From Fennellomyces sp. T-0311 (Eukaryota > Mucoromycota > Mucoromycetes > Mucorales > Lichtheimiaceae): a stretch of DNA of 64,000 bases. A program made the translations under genes and the position numbers. The DNA is taken from contig JALLLT010000004.1 in the NCBI GenBank assembly GCA_025266875.1, positions 372,001 to 436,000 on the forward strand, read 5' to 3'. The notes below the pieces were generated by a model. The model was not told the origin of the DNA, ran no database searches, and saw only the letters and a program-made list of their open reading frames with translations. Below are positions 34,858 through 47,030 of the stretch, piece after piece. Position 1 is the stretch's first letter. Each line of letters begins with the position of its first letter.

Positions 34858-37800
34858 TTTTGTAACAATAGTTTCTCACACACACTTATGTCCCCTTTTA
34901 AAAAAATTATCTCTGATTTTTTTGTATACCAATTATGATCTCTTTCTCCTTTCATTTATGCCAAACCAAACAACCCCCCTCTTCTACTATGACATTCGTT
35001 TTTTTTTTTATAAAAAAGAGCTTTTATACGGAAACTAATATATACCATTTTCCTGTATTGTCTCCATGGTTACACATACCCAGGAAAGGGGATTCGTGGT
35101 TAAATTTGGACTACCTATCGATAAAAAAAGATAGAATCCGGTTTCCCACCGCATTCTGTCAAGCCGGAGGAAAAGATTTAAAAATAATACGGATGCGGCT
35201 TCGCATGTAGAAGATAAAAGGGCAATGCTCTCAACATACGAAAAAACGGCTACAGGTGGTCATCAATATATCAGGTGTTTCAATTGCGTAGAATCACCTT
35301 ACCAATATGATATAAATTGCATATGGCCTTCTTTGTAAAGGTTTTTCGCTCCATTCGGAAGACAACATCCGGAAATCGATGTTGCTCTCACGTGCATATT
35401 CCAAAATCAGCTCTTTGACTATTTGTTTTTCTTCAACATGCAAAGACTTTTTTTCTCATCTGTCCCGATGCAAATAAGATGACCTTTTTTCCAATTGACT
35501 GCAAAAGATTATTTTTTGCAGCATGTGCTCCAGGTTCGCAAGTGCAACCCATTAAAATAAGATGATTTCGTTGGTCAATCGCTTAATGCTACTAAGGTTT
35601 TGTACTGCATGATTATCTAGGGGAATCTTCAAGTATCAGATTTCTGGTGTAGCAAGTTGATAGTCTGATCGAGACCATTGTATGTTGAAAGAAACTTCTA
35701 TGTTGTTATATAGTAGGGCGTAGGAAGAAACTTCTATTGTTGTACTGTTTTAAAGAAACGATCAATTTGATGTAATACAAAGCTGCGCTGTAGAATATTG
35801 CTGTCAACGTGGATAGTTCGATTGTTGATCTTTTTCCTTTTGATCATGAGGTTGCTTAGTAATATTTCATTGATATTGTGCCTCAGCCAAATGTAATTCT
35901 GATAATAAAGTTTGTATTGAGTGGTATCCATGTATAACCACGCCGGCTGCGTTTGAGAGTTTTGACACGACGAGGGATTGGTATACGTACAATAGAATAA
36001 AATTTATTGAAATCTGTACGTAATCCGGGATGCTTCAGATATGCAGCTCTCAGGAACACCGTTGCGAACGTTAAGCACATCCCAGGAAATATTAAAAACT
36101 TGATAAGCGATGATTCGTATGACAACGATTAACCTGACGGTCCAAATGGCTCCCGCTGTTTGGGCCTATAAGGGAAGCTTGCTTATCCTAACAACAAGTG
36201 CTATTATCCCTTTTCGTCTGTAAAATATCTATGGCGAGGATATCATGTTAAAACGAGCATAGCAAATTGATTTATTTTCTAATATTGCCACTACTACCAC
36301 TTATCTGCATATTTCTTGATGCGTTCAGCGTGGATTATTTTCATTTTCGACGCAACCCTGACGGACTGTGGTAAATGCGCCACAATGACATTGATCCGGA
36401 CAAAATATCAACTAACTGTGCCGCCTTTGTAACTATAGAAACAGTAGGGGAACACCGCTCACGGATGATCCGAAATAAGCATGCCACAGATGCACGATAT
36501 CGATAATCCCTCAAACATGGATCAAATGACTTTGACAAAGTCAATACCAACCATTACAAACACAATGCCAAGTAAGGAGAATCGTACTAAGAAAAGATCA
36601 GTCTGAGTTCATCCACAGTCAGTGCCAGGCTAAGGTGACACCAGACCACTGAACACAGTAAGTCATAAAAGGACAGCCTCTTTATCGTTTGGACCTCAAC
36701 ATCCATTTTACAGACTCAACTTCTTAATGATAGTAATACACAGTATCCGTCTCGTCCCCGATTCATCCTCAACCATCTCGTACAGCAGTTCTAGACAGAC
36801 GTACAAACCATAAGGTATTCAATCGCAATAAAACATCCTATACAGACTTTCGCAGTATTTTCTTTGCTTTCTATATTGCCTTTATTTTATCGTTTATCGC
36901 ATTTATTTCTCAGTGAAATAAGCTTAACTATTGCTCTTCTCCTTGCTTCTGGTATCACCTCGGTAGAAGTGGGAGTTTTTAGCTGAGTGAGGTTTGGACG
37001 AAGTCTGATCAATGCTTTTTTAGCTAAAGCACTGGTAGCTTATACTAAAGATTAATCAGTAGTGTGCATGGGCGTCAATTTGAAAAATGTTCCAGCTTGT
37101 GGCACCTGCCGAAGTTATCCATTGGATGATATTTGGCGAGTCAAAGTTCATGATACTGGCCTCCTCTTGGCATCCTTACAGCAGTAAAGTTAAGGAGCTA
37201 AGTATAAGTTATCCTTTCTGCAGATAAGTAAGAAGTGCTTGTTCGATAAAGAATCGACTTCGTATCTTTTATGGATTAAAATACTTCTCGCGGGGAAAAA
37301 GCTTGCTGTATAAGGCACGGTTGAATAACCAACCAATGGGGTTTGTTGGATGATAAACAATAACCCTTCATGGTATATTTGAGTATCCAGGTTTGCATGA
37401 GCCGGCAGCGGGTCTAACAGACAAGAATGGAACCAGCACCAACCACCAAGTCAACGAGAAAAGCATTGTATCACTACGTCATAGGGCATTATGGGCGGCA
37501 TAGATGAAAGTTCGAGACACATACGGACTATGTCCAACATGGCACAGAAATACAGCGGATGAAAGTATACCAAGTAGTGAGCTACCAGCTTACCGATAAA
37601 TAAACCAATCATGCCGCAATTTTACATAGTATGTAATGGGCGCGTCGTCAGCGATAGTGTGATCTGCACCTTATGAAATTATGTTTTTTATAGCCATCCA
37701 ACCTTGTTCCGATGACCATGCACTTCAGGGCGCATATATTTACGAAAGTACATGCCATTTATGTGTACGTATGCACATAAATTCTGGTTGCGCAAACAGC

Positions 37801-38650
37801 TGCTACCCACTGAAATTGTGAAAGGCTGCAGTCAGGTGTCTATAATTAAGCAACGTGCTAGGTATGGAATTCCATACGTCAATGCATAGACCGTTAGATG
37901 ATACTGCTCTTATTAAAAATATAAGTAATAGAAAATTATAAGTAAGAAGGTCAATTACGATTATTAGAAGTAGATAATCGATGCAGTTATGGCACTGGTT
38001 TCGTACCTTGATGGCATGGAAGATGGGCGTAGTCGAATCACACGTAATTGAGCACCCAAATAGAGTGAGTACGTATCAATGCATCCTCATTATACAAATC
38101 TAAACACCAAAGGAGTGCATCACCTACACCCGAGTGTAGCTGAAGAGTATCTATCAAGTACGATAATAACGTATCTAAAACTTGTGTGTGCCAAAAGCAC
38201 GCGTTGTCCCTCTCGAACTATTACGCATAGGGCCAAAGTCCTGGCATGGTACCATGATATTTTCTATAATACTTTACTGTATTAATCTCATTTTGCGCTG
38301 GCAATCTCTTATTCTACAGTAGGTGATAACTGTTACCTTCAATCTTGGACAAATTCGATGTTGATGCGCATGCAAAGAGTAATGACAAATCAAGTATTCC
38401 ACATACCGTATCCCGTACATTAAGGACGATGACAAATCGAAGCAGACAGTATCTACTGTGAGTCATCATGTGCACAGAATTGATACGTCTCAAGTAAATA
38501 TGACAGCTCGATTTCCGCCGAAAATGGTATTGCTGGTTATAAAAAGTACATAAAAGGGATATTAGTATCGTCATCGGTACTAAATCGTATCATTCATCAT
38601 CAATGGAGAGGTGACAAGTTCCATCTACAGGTCATATAAATAGTGTGTAT
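34858..38650. other. About 3.8 kb AT-rich region without recognised genes
   Basis: Only short open frames with no recognisable family. The density of stops is high in all frames, in contrast with the intronless gene upstream. I saw no long terminal repeats, no clear inverted-repeat pair and no tRNA. The start of the dehydrogenase array's duplicated flank begins near the right edge. Confidence 0.45.
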
Positions 38651-38659
38651 TGTGAAGAT

Positions 38660-38726
38660 CTTAGTAATAGTACCTTCGTAGATTGGTAATCAAATAGATT
38701 CATTGCATATGCAAACAGTATAAAAG
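38660..38726 (+). promoter_or_regulatory. Promoter block of dehydrogenase copy 1 (CTTAGTAATAG element plus TATA box)
   Basis: CTTAGTAATAG at 38660-38670 and TATAAAAG at 38719-38726 recur in the same order before all three tandem copies. The TATA box lies about 50 bp from the start codon. Confidence 0.6.
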
Positions 38727-38774
38727 ACTCCTATTCATCCGCCTTTCTCTATCGCACTACATATTGCACAAAAA

Positions 38775-39761
38775 ATGACAGCAGAATCTCAACAACTAGC
38801 ATACGTCGGCCTAGGTGCCATGGGGATCGAAATTGCCCAGCTCATCCAATGCTACCTTATTGAAACAGGCAACAAACCTTTGATCGTGCATAACCGAACA
38901 TTGGCTCGAGCTCAAGCACTCAAGGAGCGCGTACCCGATATCCAAATTGCCGAATCCTTGGCTGATTTGGCTCAAGCTGACGTCATCTTTACCTGTCTAC
39001 TCAACGATGCTGCTGTTGAACGAACTATCGACGGTCTCTTGTCAGCCGGTTTGAAGAAAGGAGCCATTATCGTCGAGCAGTCTACGATTGCTCCTGGTGT
39101 AACGAAGAGTTTAGCTGAACGTGTCGAGGCTTACGGAGCTCATTTCGTCGCAATTCCCATCCTGGGTCCACCTGCCGCTGCCAGAGCTGGCAAGCTCAAA
39201 TTGTTGGCTGCCGGCTCACCAACTATTGTGGAAAAGGTGCTACCATTCCTGACGCCGTCCGCTGGAGATAAAGTGATTCGTGCAGGTGATCAACCGCATC
39301 TTTCTATGCAACTCAAGCTTGTAGGCAACTTTTTTGTAACAGCATTTGTCGAGTCATTGTCAGAAGGCATGACATTGGGAGAAGCATCTGGTGTGGGTCA
39401 GGATAAGGTCAAGGAGGTGATTGACGCGCTCTTTCCTGGAACACTGTTGACGGTATACTCCGACCGTATCATCAACAATACCTTCATGGATCAAATTCAT
39501 TTCCCACTGACCTCTGCACGCAAGGATGCCACGCACATCGTCAACCTGGCCAAGGAGCACAACGCGAAGGTCCCGATTACTGAGTTGTTTCTGAACCAGC
39601 TGAACAAAGTTCTCGAGAAACACGGTGATTATGATATGACGGGTATCTCTATTGGTAAGCTATAGTTTTACGATTGCTTGAACGGACGGACTCTCTAAAC
39701 TATTTTGGCTGTAGCATCACGCGAGCATGCTGGATTGAAGGCAGATGGATCGCGTCCGTAA
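38775..39761 (+). CDS. NAD(P)-dependent beta-hydroxyacid dehydrogenase (3-hydroxyisobutyrate dehydrogenase-like), copy 1
   Basis: Two exons (38775-39654, 39715-39761), 308 aa. The N-terminal Rossmann motif YVGLGAMGIEI and VHNRTLARAQAL, then the DAAVERTIDGLL and IIVEQSTIAPG segments, match the 6PGDH/3-HIBADH superfamily. The substrate-loop equivalent is FVAIPILGPPAAARAG and the catalytic-Lys helix is LKLVGNFFVTAFVESLSEG (Lys near residue 180). The 60-nt intron is supported by all three copies: splicing yields a common tail ending HAGLKADGSRP. The substrate is unknown: 3-hydroxyisobutyrate, glyoxylate or another small hydroxyacid. First of three tandem paralogs (next at 43236 and 47468). Confidence 0.85.
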
Positions 39762-40491
39762 AGCCACTGACGCAATATCTGGAAGCATGAAATGAACCAA
39801 TTGCTTTCATAATGATCGATAGGCAACTTTATTTGGTACAATTGCTGCTGATACGTTAAGATGGAATAAAAACACACACGCGAACGATTACTAGATTTAA
39901 ATTCAGACAAGCGGAATACGGCAGAAGTAAATGCTATGGTTGATGCGTGGGGGATCCAATCCGACCATAATAACGATACTAACATGAAGTAGCAATCTAG
40001 TACCCTTCTTCACTTCCGGTATTAGAGAGATCAGACCATAGGGGGGTTCTTGCAATAATATCAAAATTTATAAGTGCGGCTTAAAAAATGCTTTAGATAT
40101 AGCAGCATTGAAGGGCACGTACACATAGCAAGTCCATTACTTACTAATAAGCGATGGTCTGTACTGCTTCGTTTCTGGAACTTGTTACCACAGGCGGAAC
40201 AAGAACCTAAGGCGGATGTATACTTTCGTGTATAATACTTGTTCGTTTGCGAGGCGCTGATAGCTTGGTCGAGTCTATGCCAGTATGCCATCATTGAATG
40301 ATACCGCCGTGGTTTATCAATTGGATTTCAAACACTTTCATTAGCTCAGCATAAGAGATTTTTTATGGTGAATATGTGATCATGGGTCACGATATGTAAG
40401 CATAGTATGTCCACAGTGAAAGCCCACAGTACGAGGAGCTATATCATGAGCCCCAAATCTAAATCTACCTTGACTTGGACAAATAGCGTAT
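39762..40491. other. Duplicated 3' flank of the dehydrogenase unit
   Basis: No gene. A block near 39920-39975 (GTAAATGCTATGGTTGATG, GGGGGATCCAATCCGACC) has recognisable counterparts after copy 2 (44405-44450) and copy 3 (48615-48670). The repeated unit therefore extends at least 200 bp past the coding region. Confidence 0.5.
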
Positions 40492-40500
40492 TAACGTCTG

Positions 40501-40520
40501 GCCGGAAAAAATGTATACAA
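40501..40520 (+). repeat. Left terminal inverted repeat core
   Basis: GCCGGAAAAAATGTATACAA, exact reverse complement of 42328-42347. Confidence 0.9.
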
Positions 40521-40722
40521 AGTTTGATTGCTTATATCTTCATAGAATCACAGCCATTTTACATGAAACAAAAAAGATTTGATAGCCACGCAGTAAGATG
40601 ATTTTATCATTTGGTTTTTAATACCATTTGTCCTGTTATGCATGTTTGGTAGCTAGTAAAATAAAATTGATCAGTTTTTTTTTCAAGAAATTTTTCGGAG
40701 ATTGAGTACCAACCTTCTTGCA

Positions 40723-42189
40723 TTAATTTTCAGTTCCAAGAGAGCTACCATCTTCTTCAACAACTGCCACAGAATGGAGAGCGTTCCGCTGATGCTCATC
40801 ATAATAATATTTGCATTGAATGACCGTCTTTCTCCACAAAGATAAGAGGTCATTCGAATGCACTACAGCAAACAGGTGGTACAGTCGATGTGCATATTGA
40901 ACCTCAGTAGTATTTGCTGGCTCTGGGTTGTATGCAATCTGCTGTTTGACAATGCCCCACAGGCCTTCAATCGGTTGCAGTTCACAATGATACGGAGGCG
41001 TTTTCATAACTGTATAACCATATTTACTGGCAATCTCATGCACAGCATAGGCAACAGGGTGCTTACTTCGTATTTCCTTGAGGCGTTCAAGAAGAACTCT
41101 CTTGGAAGGAAGTTTTCCAGGCTTTAGCGAAGAAGGCACTGTGTATTGGCTTTGTGAAAGCCAGTCGCGGATATCCTGGACACGAGCGTTGCTGTTGAGA
41201 AGTAGGTCGACTTTGCAGAAATGATACTTCGCACCATCCATACGGATGATGCATCTTGAAGGGAACCGTTCGCTACGTTTTTCACAAAGTCTTTCAAAAA
41301 GCTTTTCGAACAAACTTGCATTGAAGTTACCGTGGTAATCATGGTAATCTGGAGCGATATTGGCATCCTTTACACATTGCGGCAGATCGGCAAATGCTTG
41401 TGCAGTATTTTTTGTTGGGGGACGTCCACGCTTGCGCTTCATACCGACATTCTCTTCTTCTTAAACATGGGCTTTGTCTTTGACTGGCCAGATGATTGTA
41501 TTTTTTTCAACTAGCTCAGCCCTGAGACAATTGTTCTCCTTATAAACTGCAAAGGCACCAAACATTACCAACATCGGCTTACGCCCAGTTTGGTTGACGA
41601 CAGTGTCCGGGACATAGTACGTCCGTCTGGCGTGATGGTCTAAGTGACAGTACGACTCATCAAGAAACACCTCCGGTTGGATGGGCAGCTCAATACGATT
41701 CAGATTGCTCAATCGTCTTTCCAGATATGTCTTTCTGTAATTGACGATGGCTTCGCTGTCATGAAGAATATTTTGCCGTTTTCCCATCCCATAATGAAGT
41801 CCAGCAAGCTTCAAATCCTCTTTCATAGCCGAGAGAGATGGCACATCAGATCCTTGGTTCTCGAGGTGCGTATGGATTGCTGTGGCTGGCTGACCGGTCT
41901 TGGTGCACTCCACAGTGAAATTTCGAATTTCATTGACATACTCATCCGAGAGTACCTTCCTTGGACGACCTAGCTTCTTACTTTCATTTGGCAAATTCAG
42001 GTCATTAGAAAGGGTAATGATTCGTCCCGCCGTTGTGTCCCCAATGCCAAAGAGGTCCTGCAACACCTTGCGCGGGGAGTCATTGATATTGAAGTTTCCA
42101 AGTCTTCTGTGCTCACTTATGTATCGATGAGCGATAATAAATGAAGTCCATTCGTTTTTTGTAATGCGCGCTTGAGTGCGTTTTAATTC
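40723..42189 (-). pseudogene. DDE transposase with one in-frame stop
   Basis: The minus-strand frame is open from just after a TAA near 42189 down to 40723 except for one in-frame TAA at 41461-41463 (after KDKAHV). No ATG is seen in the first part, so the start may have been lost or sit behind an intron. Order of motifs: helix-turn-helix-like region with LGRPRKVLSDEY, first catalytic Asp in EVFLDESYCHLDHHARR, then after the stop an AT-hook-like KRKRGRPP, second Asp in CIIRMDGAKYHF, and the final Glu in CELQPIEGLWGIVKQQ. The distance between the second Asp and the Glu is about 89 residues, far longer than the 34 of Tc1. Confidence 0.82.
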
Positions 42190-42327
42190 AGATTATGCCA
42201 TTGTATGTGATGAAATGTAGGTCAAATGAAAGCGAGACGTGTCAGGAACACGAAAATCACAGTCTTAACGTAAAAAAATGACATCACGAGGAAGTTCTAT
42301 TAATGAGCACTTTTTGCACCCAAAATG

Positions 42328-42347
42328 TTGTATACATTTTTTCCGGC
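42328..42347 (-). repeat. Right terminal inverted repeat core
   Basis: Exact reverse complement of the left repeat; seven bases separate its outer end from the flanking TA, as on the left side. Confidence 0.9.
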
Positions 42348-42356
42348 TGGTCTTTA

Positions 42357-43130
42357 GTAACCATAACATTGCAAGTTCAACATAGAATGTGTAGGTTACA
42401 CGCAAGAGAAGTTTTCAATACAGAAGGGAAAATGACTATGCTGGTAGGATTATGTTAATATTGGGTAAAACTTTTAAAAGAATTCAAATATTCAGATTGT
42501 TAGCAAAAGTGGTCCCAGGACTATATACGAAATAACAAAATTACAGGAAGCAGATCCAGCTCTACGTAGTTTCAGTATTAGCAGTAGCTACAACGGCTAC
42601 CTTATCTTCACCGCTATCATATCTCATTCGTCAACAGACATTGTCTATATATGCAAGACACTTAGAAGAATAGCGCACATACTATCATCATCGTCTCCGT
42701 CACAACCATCATTGCTTTCAGTGCTCAAATACTAAGGAAGCTATTTTCTACTACCATTACTACATACCTTACTACCAGTAAAAATATAATGGAGGTCTTT
42801 ATTCATCTTGTATATCCGGGTTGTTTAACGTTTTACTTTTTCTCCACGATCGCGTACTACTACGGCTGCCAAGCTGGGAAATTATTATCACGCCGCCAAA
42901 ATCTCCCGGTAAGATTTATCCGACCGGATTAATTTTACCTGCAACACTCATTGGGCGACTGGACAGGTCAACCTCAGTGTGCAGACCTTGTAAGCCTCGG
43001 GTTAACCCGATACCTATAAAAAGTACATAAACGGGTTATTTGTATCGCCACTCGTAATAAGTCGTGTCAGTCACAATCGATGTAAAGATGTACAAACCCA
43101 TTAGGCGATATAAGTGATACGCACTGTGAA
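42357..43130. other. Intergene before dehydrogenase copy 2
   Basis: No gene found. A segment at about 42882-42926 (CGCCGCCAAAATCTCCCGG, then TAAGATTTATCCG) has a diverged second copy at about 46449-46493 in the spacer before copy 3. This dispersed short repeat may be part of the duplicated unit or an old element. Confidence 0.4.
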
Positions 43131-43133
43131 CGG

Positions 43134-43184
43134 CTTAGTAATAGATTGGCAATCAAATAGACCCATGTCCAAAAAGCATAAAAG
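43134..43184 (+). promoter_or_regulatory. Promoter block of dehydrogenase copy 2
   Basis: CTTAGTAATAG at 43134-43144 and CATAAAAG at 43177-43184, about 52 bp before the start codon, correspond to the block before copies 1 and 3. Here the TATA box has lost its first T. Confidence 0.6.
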
Positions 43185-43235
43185 GCTCCTATTCAACCAC
43201 ACGCTTCTCTTCCGCACTTTTGCACGAAAGAAGAA

Positions 43236-44225
43236 ATGGCGACAGAATCTCCGCAACTAGCATATGTTGGCCTAGGTGCCATGGGGATCGAGATCTCCCA
43301 GCATATTCATCGTCATCTTGTTGAAACAGGCAACAAACCTTTGATCGTACATAACCGAACATTGGCCCGAGCTCAAGCACTCAAGGAGCGCGTACCCGAT
43401 ATCCAAGTTGCCGAATCCTTGGCTGGTTTGGCTCAAGCTGACATTATCATTACCTGCCTACTCAATGACGCCGCTGTTGAGCAAACTATCGACGGTCTCT
43501 TGTCAGCCAGTTTGAAGAAAGGAGCCATTATCGTCGAACAGTCTACGATTGCTCCTGGTGTAACGAAGAGTTTAGCTGAACGTGTCGAGGCTTACGGAGC
43601 TCATTTCGTCGCAATTCCCATCATGGGTCCACCTGCCGCTGCCAGAGCTGCCAAACTTGTGTTGCTGCCTGCGGGTTCACCAACTGTCGTGGAAAAGGTA
43701 TTGCCATTCCTGACGCCGTCCACTGGACCAAAAGTGATTCGCGTAGGCGATCAGCCACACCTTGCCTTAAAGCTCAAGCTTACAGGCAACTATTATGTTA
43801 CGGCATTCATCGAGTCATTGTCGGAAGGCATGACATTAGCAGAAGCATCGGGTGTGGGTCAGGATAAGGTCAAGCAGTTGGTTGACGCCCTTTTTCCTGG
43901 AACATTATTGCCAGTATACTCCGATCGTATCCTCAACAATACCTTCACGGATCAAATTCATTTCCCACTGACCTCTGCACGCAAGGATGCCACGCATATC
44001 GTCAATCTGGCCAAGGAACACAATGCAAAGGTACCAATTACTGAGTTATTTTTGACTCACTTGAACGAAGTTGTTGAAAAGCATGGTGATTACGATATTT
44101 CCGGTGTCTGTGTTGGTATGGCTGAAGAAGTTTACTATCATTTCTACGAATAGCCTCTCTAACCTTCTTTGAATTTAGCGCTGCGCGAACAAGCCGGACT
44201 GAAACCGGATGGATCGCGTCCCTAA
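43236..44225 (+). CDS. Beta-hydroxyacid dehydrogenase (3-hydroxyisobutyrate dehydrogenase-like), copy 2
   Basis: Two exons (43236-44115, 44179-44225), 308 aa, the same structure as copy 1. Rossmann motif YVGLGAMGIEI, loop FVAIPIMGPPAAARAA and lysine helix LKLTGNYYVTAFIESL are all present. Differences from copy 1 cluster in the N-terminal helix (SQHIHRHLVETG for AQLIQCYLIETG) and around residues 140-200. The intron is 63 nt, a multiple of three. If retained, the frame ends 12 codons further (MAEEVYYHFYE tail); if spliced, the protein ends QAGLKPDGSRP like its paralogs. It is closest to copy 3, with which it shares the first 90 codons almost exactly. Confidence 0.85.
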
Positions 44226-46858
44226 TAACTTTCGTCACTGCTATCTGTGCGGATGATGACATGGCCTGGAAGTGTTGAAGGGCTTAATTACTTCCATACG
44301 TGCATGCTCGATTGAAAGCTCTATGTGGTTAAAATGTAATAAAGGAGTCACATGGACAGATCATCGGAGTAAAAGCAGAGGGTATGGAAGGACGTGACAG
44401 AAGAGCATGCCATGGCTGATGTGTGTGGATTCAACATAGCCTATGACGGCGTATTCATATCACTAGAACCGTGGTAATATATTTTGGATATATGGTTGCC
44501 TAGCAGTAAACACAAACGGTACGTATGTTCTAGAACGAATCTGGTCTTTAAGGCACAGTCTCGGGATTGTTTTAGTTTAGTGATTATGTTACTATATTAT
44601 AATGATTATTCAATCCCGTCAGTCAATCTGTACAATTAAACTATATCCCTCCAGCATGACAGACCCATTACAGTGATATGTACCAGCCATGCATAAACGA
44701 GTGCGTATCTTTATTATGAGCAAATCTCCGCTGAATCAACACTAGCTTAAACAACCGCGAAGACTCAAATACCATGCCATGTCGCCAGCATCCTATGACA
44801 CAGGTGGCAACATCGTTGGCGATTGTGGTTGGTGTGGCCTTTGAGTAGAAGCATCAACCACTCTTATTTGGTAAGTGAATTTAAAGAACCTTTGGAGAGT
44901 ATGATACTTACTGAAGAACATTTCTCCGCTGTATGCAACGCTGCTATACTATATCTGATCATTTGTTCCACTTGCTTACGGTAAGTTCGTATATAGTATA
45001 CTTTTTTGATTTTCTGTTACTGAAATCAAAGATATTTCTAGCAATTAAGTGGATGGGGTTGATCGGATATGTAGTCGTGTTGATTATAGGAGCAGGTCAA
45101 TAAGTCTTCCAAATAAAACTCATACCTTTTTAACTTGTAGTGTTGATTCAGTGGAGATTTTTTCATCAATAAAAATACTATGGAATACTTTTTGTTGAAA
45201 TACATTTGCATCAAAGATGGCTCCATGGTTTTTCTTTCATATACGCTTTTTAGAGTTACCCAAAAATCAGAGGATGAATGAACAGTTATCTGAGAAAATA
45301 TAAAAGTATCAGCTACAATCCTCTGTTTTTTGCACATTGAGCAGCTCAGGTGACTTATTTTTTAAGAAAAGTAGTAGAAACAAGGGGAAAAGTTCTAATC
45401 AGACCACCTTCTGGACATCACCGGAGAGTTTAAGACAGAAAGTAAAATTGACGTATTTCCACGCCAATTACAGCAATTCGGAAGCGTATCCAGACCTATA
45501 AACTCATTTAATAGGTAAATTAGTCATCAAAGGATTACATAAAGCCGATTGAAAGTTGACACGTTGACAATTTACATCCGTCGTTTTAAATTGGCAGTGC
45601 AATCCATTAGGTAGCTTTGAGCACCCTTACTGAGTTGACCAGCGATTGGATCTTCCTAGTGTAGTAGTATGTTTTGTAGAGAATGTTGAGGCGAGTTCGA
45701 TGGTGTTATTAGTGGGTAGAACTAGTGGAACTGGAAAAAATTGCTTGGAAGCGACGTACTATTTATGCGTCTTTTCATTTAAACTACATAAAATAAGAAT
45801 GGTATCAAGTAAGAGCTCTAAAATAAATTTATGTATATGGTGTTCCAAAGTATGAGAGCCAAAACTGTTAATTTTATAACGCTAGCGTTCTTTAAGTCTA
45901 AGCTAAAACTATGTAGACGAACGCGTCGTAGACATTTCGGAGTCCCATAGCTGTCATTTATTTCGAAAAAATGTAGTAAGGCTGTATCACAGAAATGAAA
46001 CTTATAACTATTTACTTGCACGTTCGCATCAGCTAACACTGTCGCTTGAAAGAACTGTGTCGATTTTTGAAATAGACATGCTAATTTTTGGAGAGTGACG
46101 GTCAGAGTTTTGAGGGAAGTATACCAGGCCTTTCCAGGCGCTTTTTTAGTTTTCGATGGGCATTGCAAAATTCGATGTGTCGTCCCATTTCTACCTAAAA
46201 ATTCTTTATTAAATGGTGGCGAAACGCGTAGTGCACTACTAAGCTATCTGGTCTCGTTGTATTACTAACATAAGTAGAGACGGAGGCATGACCCAGAATA
46301 CTACTACGCTACCACCACTGAAATTAAAGTAAAAGTCTTCCTTCATTTTTTGTTTCCCAACGAAGGTTGTCAAAGTCAGGTGGCTCCGTGTATTTTTTTT
46401 TATTTCCCCGGGAATATCACCGCGTCGGATAGGCCCAAGTTGAGAATTTATCCTGCTGCCACAATCTCTCGGCAAGATTTATCCGCCAGGATTGTCCATC
46501 TGTACATCTTATGCAGCTCATAATCTTTTCATCCGAGCTTTACCATTCACCTTTTATATTCTCTCATTTTATGCATATTGCACAACTACTGGCCCCTTCT
46601 TCACCTGGGTGTATTCAAAATTCCGAGGTATTCTTTTGTGAATTTTGTGCTGCTCTCACCGTCTATCTTTGAATCACACACCTTATCTTTTACGGATCAC
46701 TTCGGTTAGTGCAAGAAGCAGAGCTTTTGCAAATACACCACTTCCCAGATTACTTGCTGCGCATTAATGCTATCAAGGTTTTCATATCGAACAATATGCT
46801 TATAACATGGTAGCTAGTATGTATCCCTAAAATTGTATTTATGGAACGTGTACCGTAA
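44226..46858. other. About 2.6 kb spacer between dehydrogenase copies 2 and 3
   Basis: The first 250 bp is the duplicated 3' flank, including GGTTGCCTAGCAGTAAAC at about 44494-44511. The rest is AT-rich with short unrecognised open frames (such as 116 codons on the minus strand at 45818-46168). I could not assign them. No inverted-repeat pair was found apart from the MITE to the right. Confidence 0.4.
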
Positions 46859-46860
46859 TA

Positions 46861-47030
46861 CAGTGACCGCTTTATATAATGATACGACGGTGCAGCCCAA
46901 CTTTCTCGTTATATCAAAATATCGTTATTTAAATGGGATTTGGCAGTGATTACCGTTTTGATGCATCGAAAGTTATATCGTCATATCGAATTATCGTTAT
47001 ATAAAATATCATTATGTGAAGCCACCACTG
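46861..47030. mobile_element. Short MITE with CAGTG termini
   Basis: A 170-bp segment bounded by TA on both sides, with imperfect 24-bp inverted termini: left CAGTGACCGCTTTATATAAT, right (reverse complement) CAGTGGTGGCTTCACATAAT, continuing GATA in both. The interior has no coding capacity and repeats TATCGTTAT-type motifs. CAGTG ends plus a TA target site are typical of non-autonomous Tc1/mariner-pogo elements. The termini differ from those of the transposon at 40494, so that element did not produce it. Confidence 0.65.

Larger units (their letters stand above)
40494..42354 (-). mobile_element. Tc1/mariner-superfamily DNA transposon, inactivated
   Basis: An element of about 1.86 kb inserted between dehydrogenase copies 1 and 2. 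It is flanked by TA dinucleotides (40492-40493 and 42355-42356), the expected target-site duplication. Its terminal inverted repeats contain a perfect 20-bp core (40501-40520 and 42328-42347) that starts at the same distance from each TA. It encodes a DDE transposase on the minus strand, broken by one in-frame TAA. Confidence 0.85.

Noticed and set aside
45700..45760. P-loop-like GRTSGTGKN, reminiscent of NTPase or Crinkler-type ATPase modules
   Set aside because: It sits in a frame of only 69 codons without an ATG at its start and with no other NTPase motif around; insufficient.
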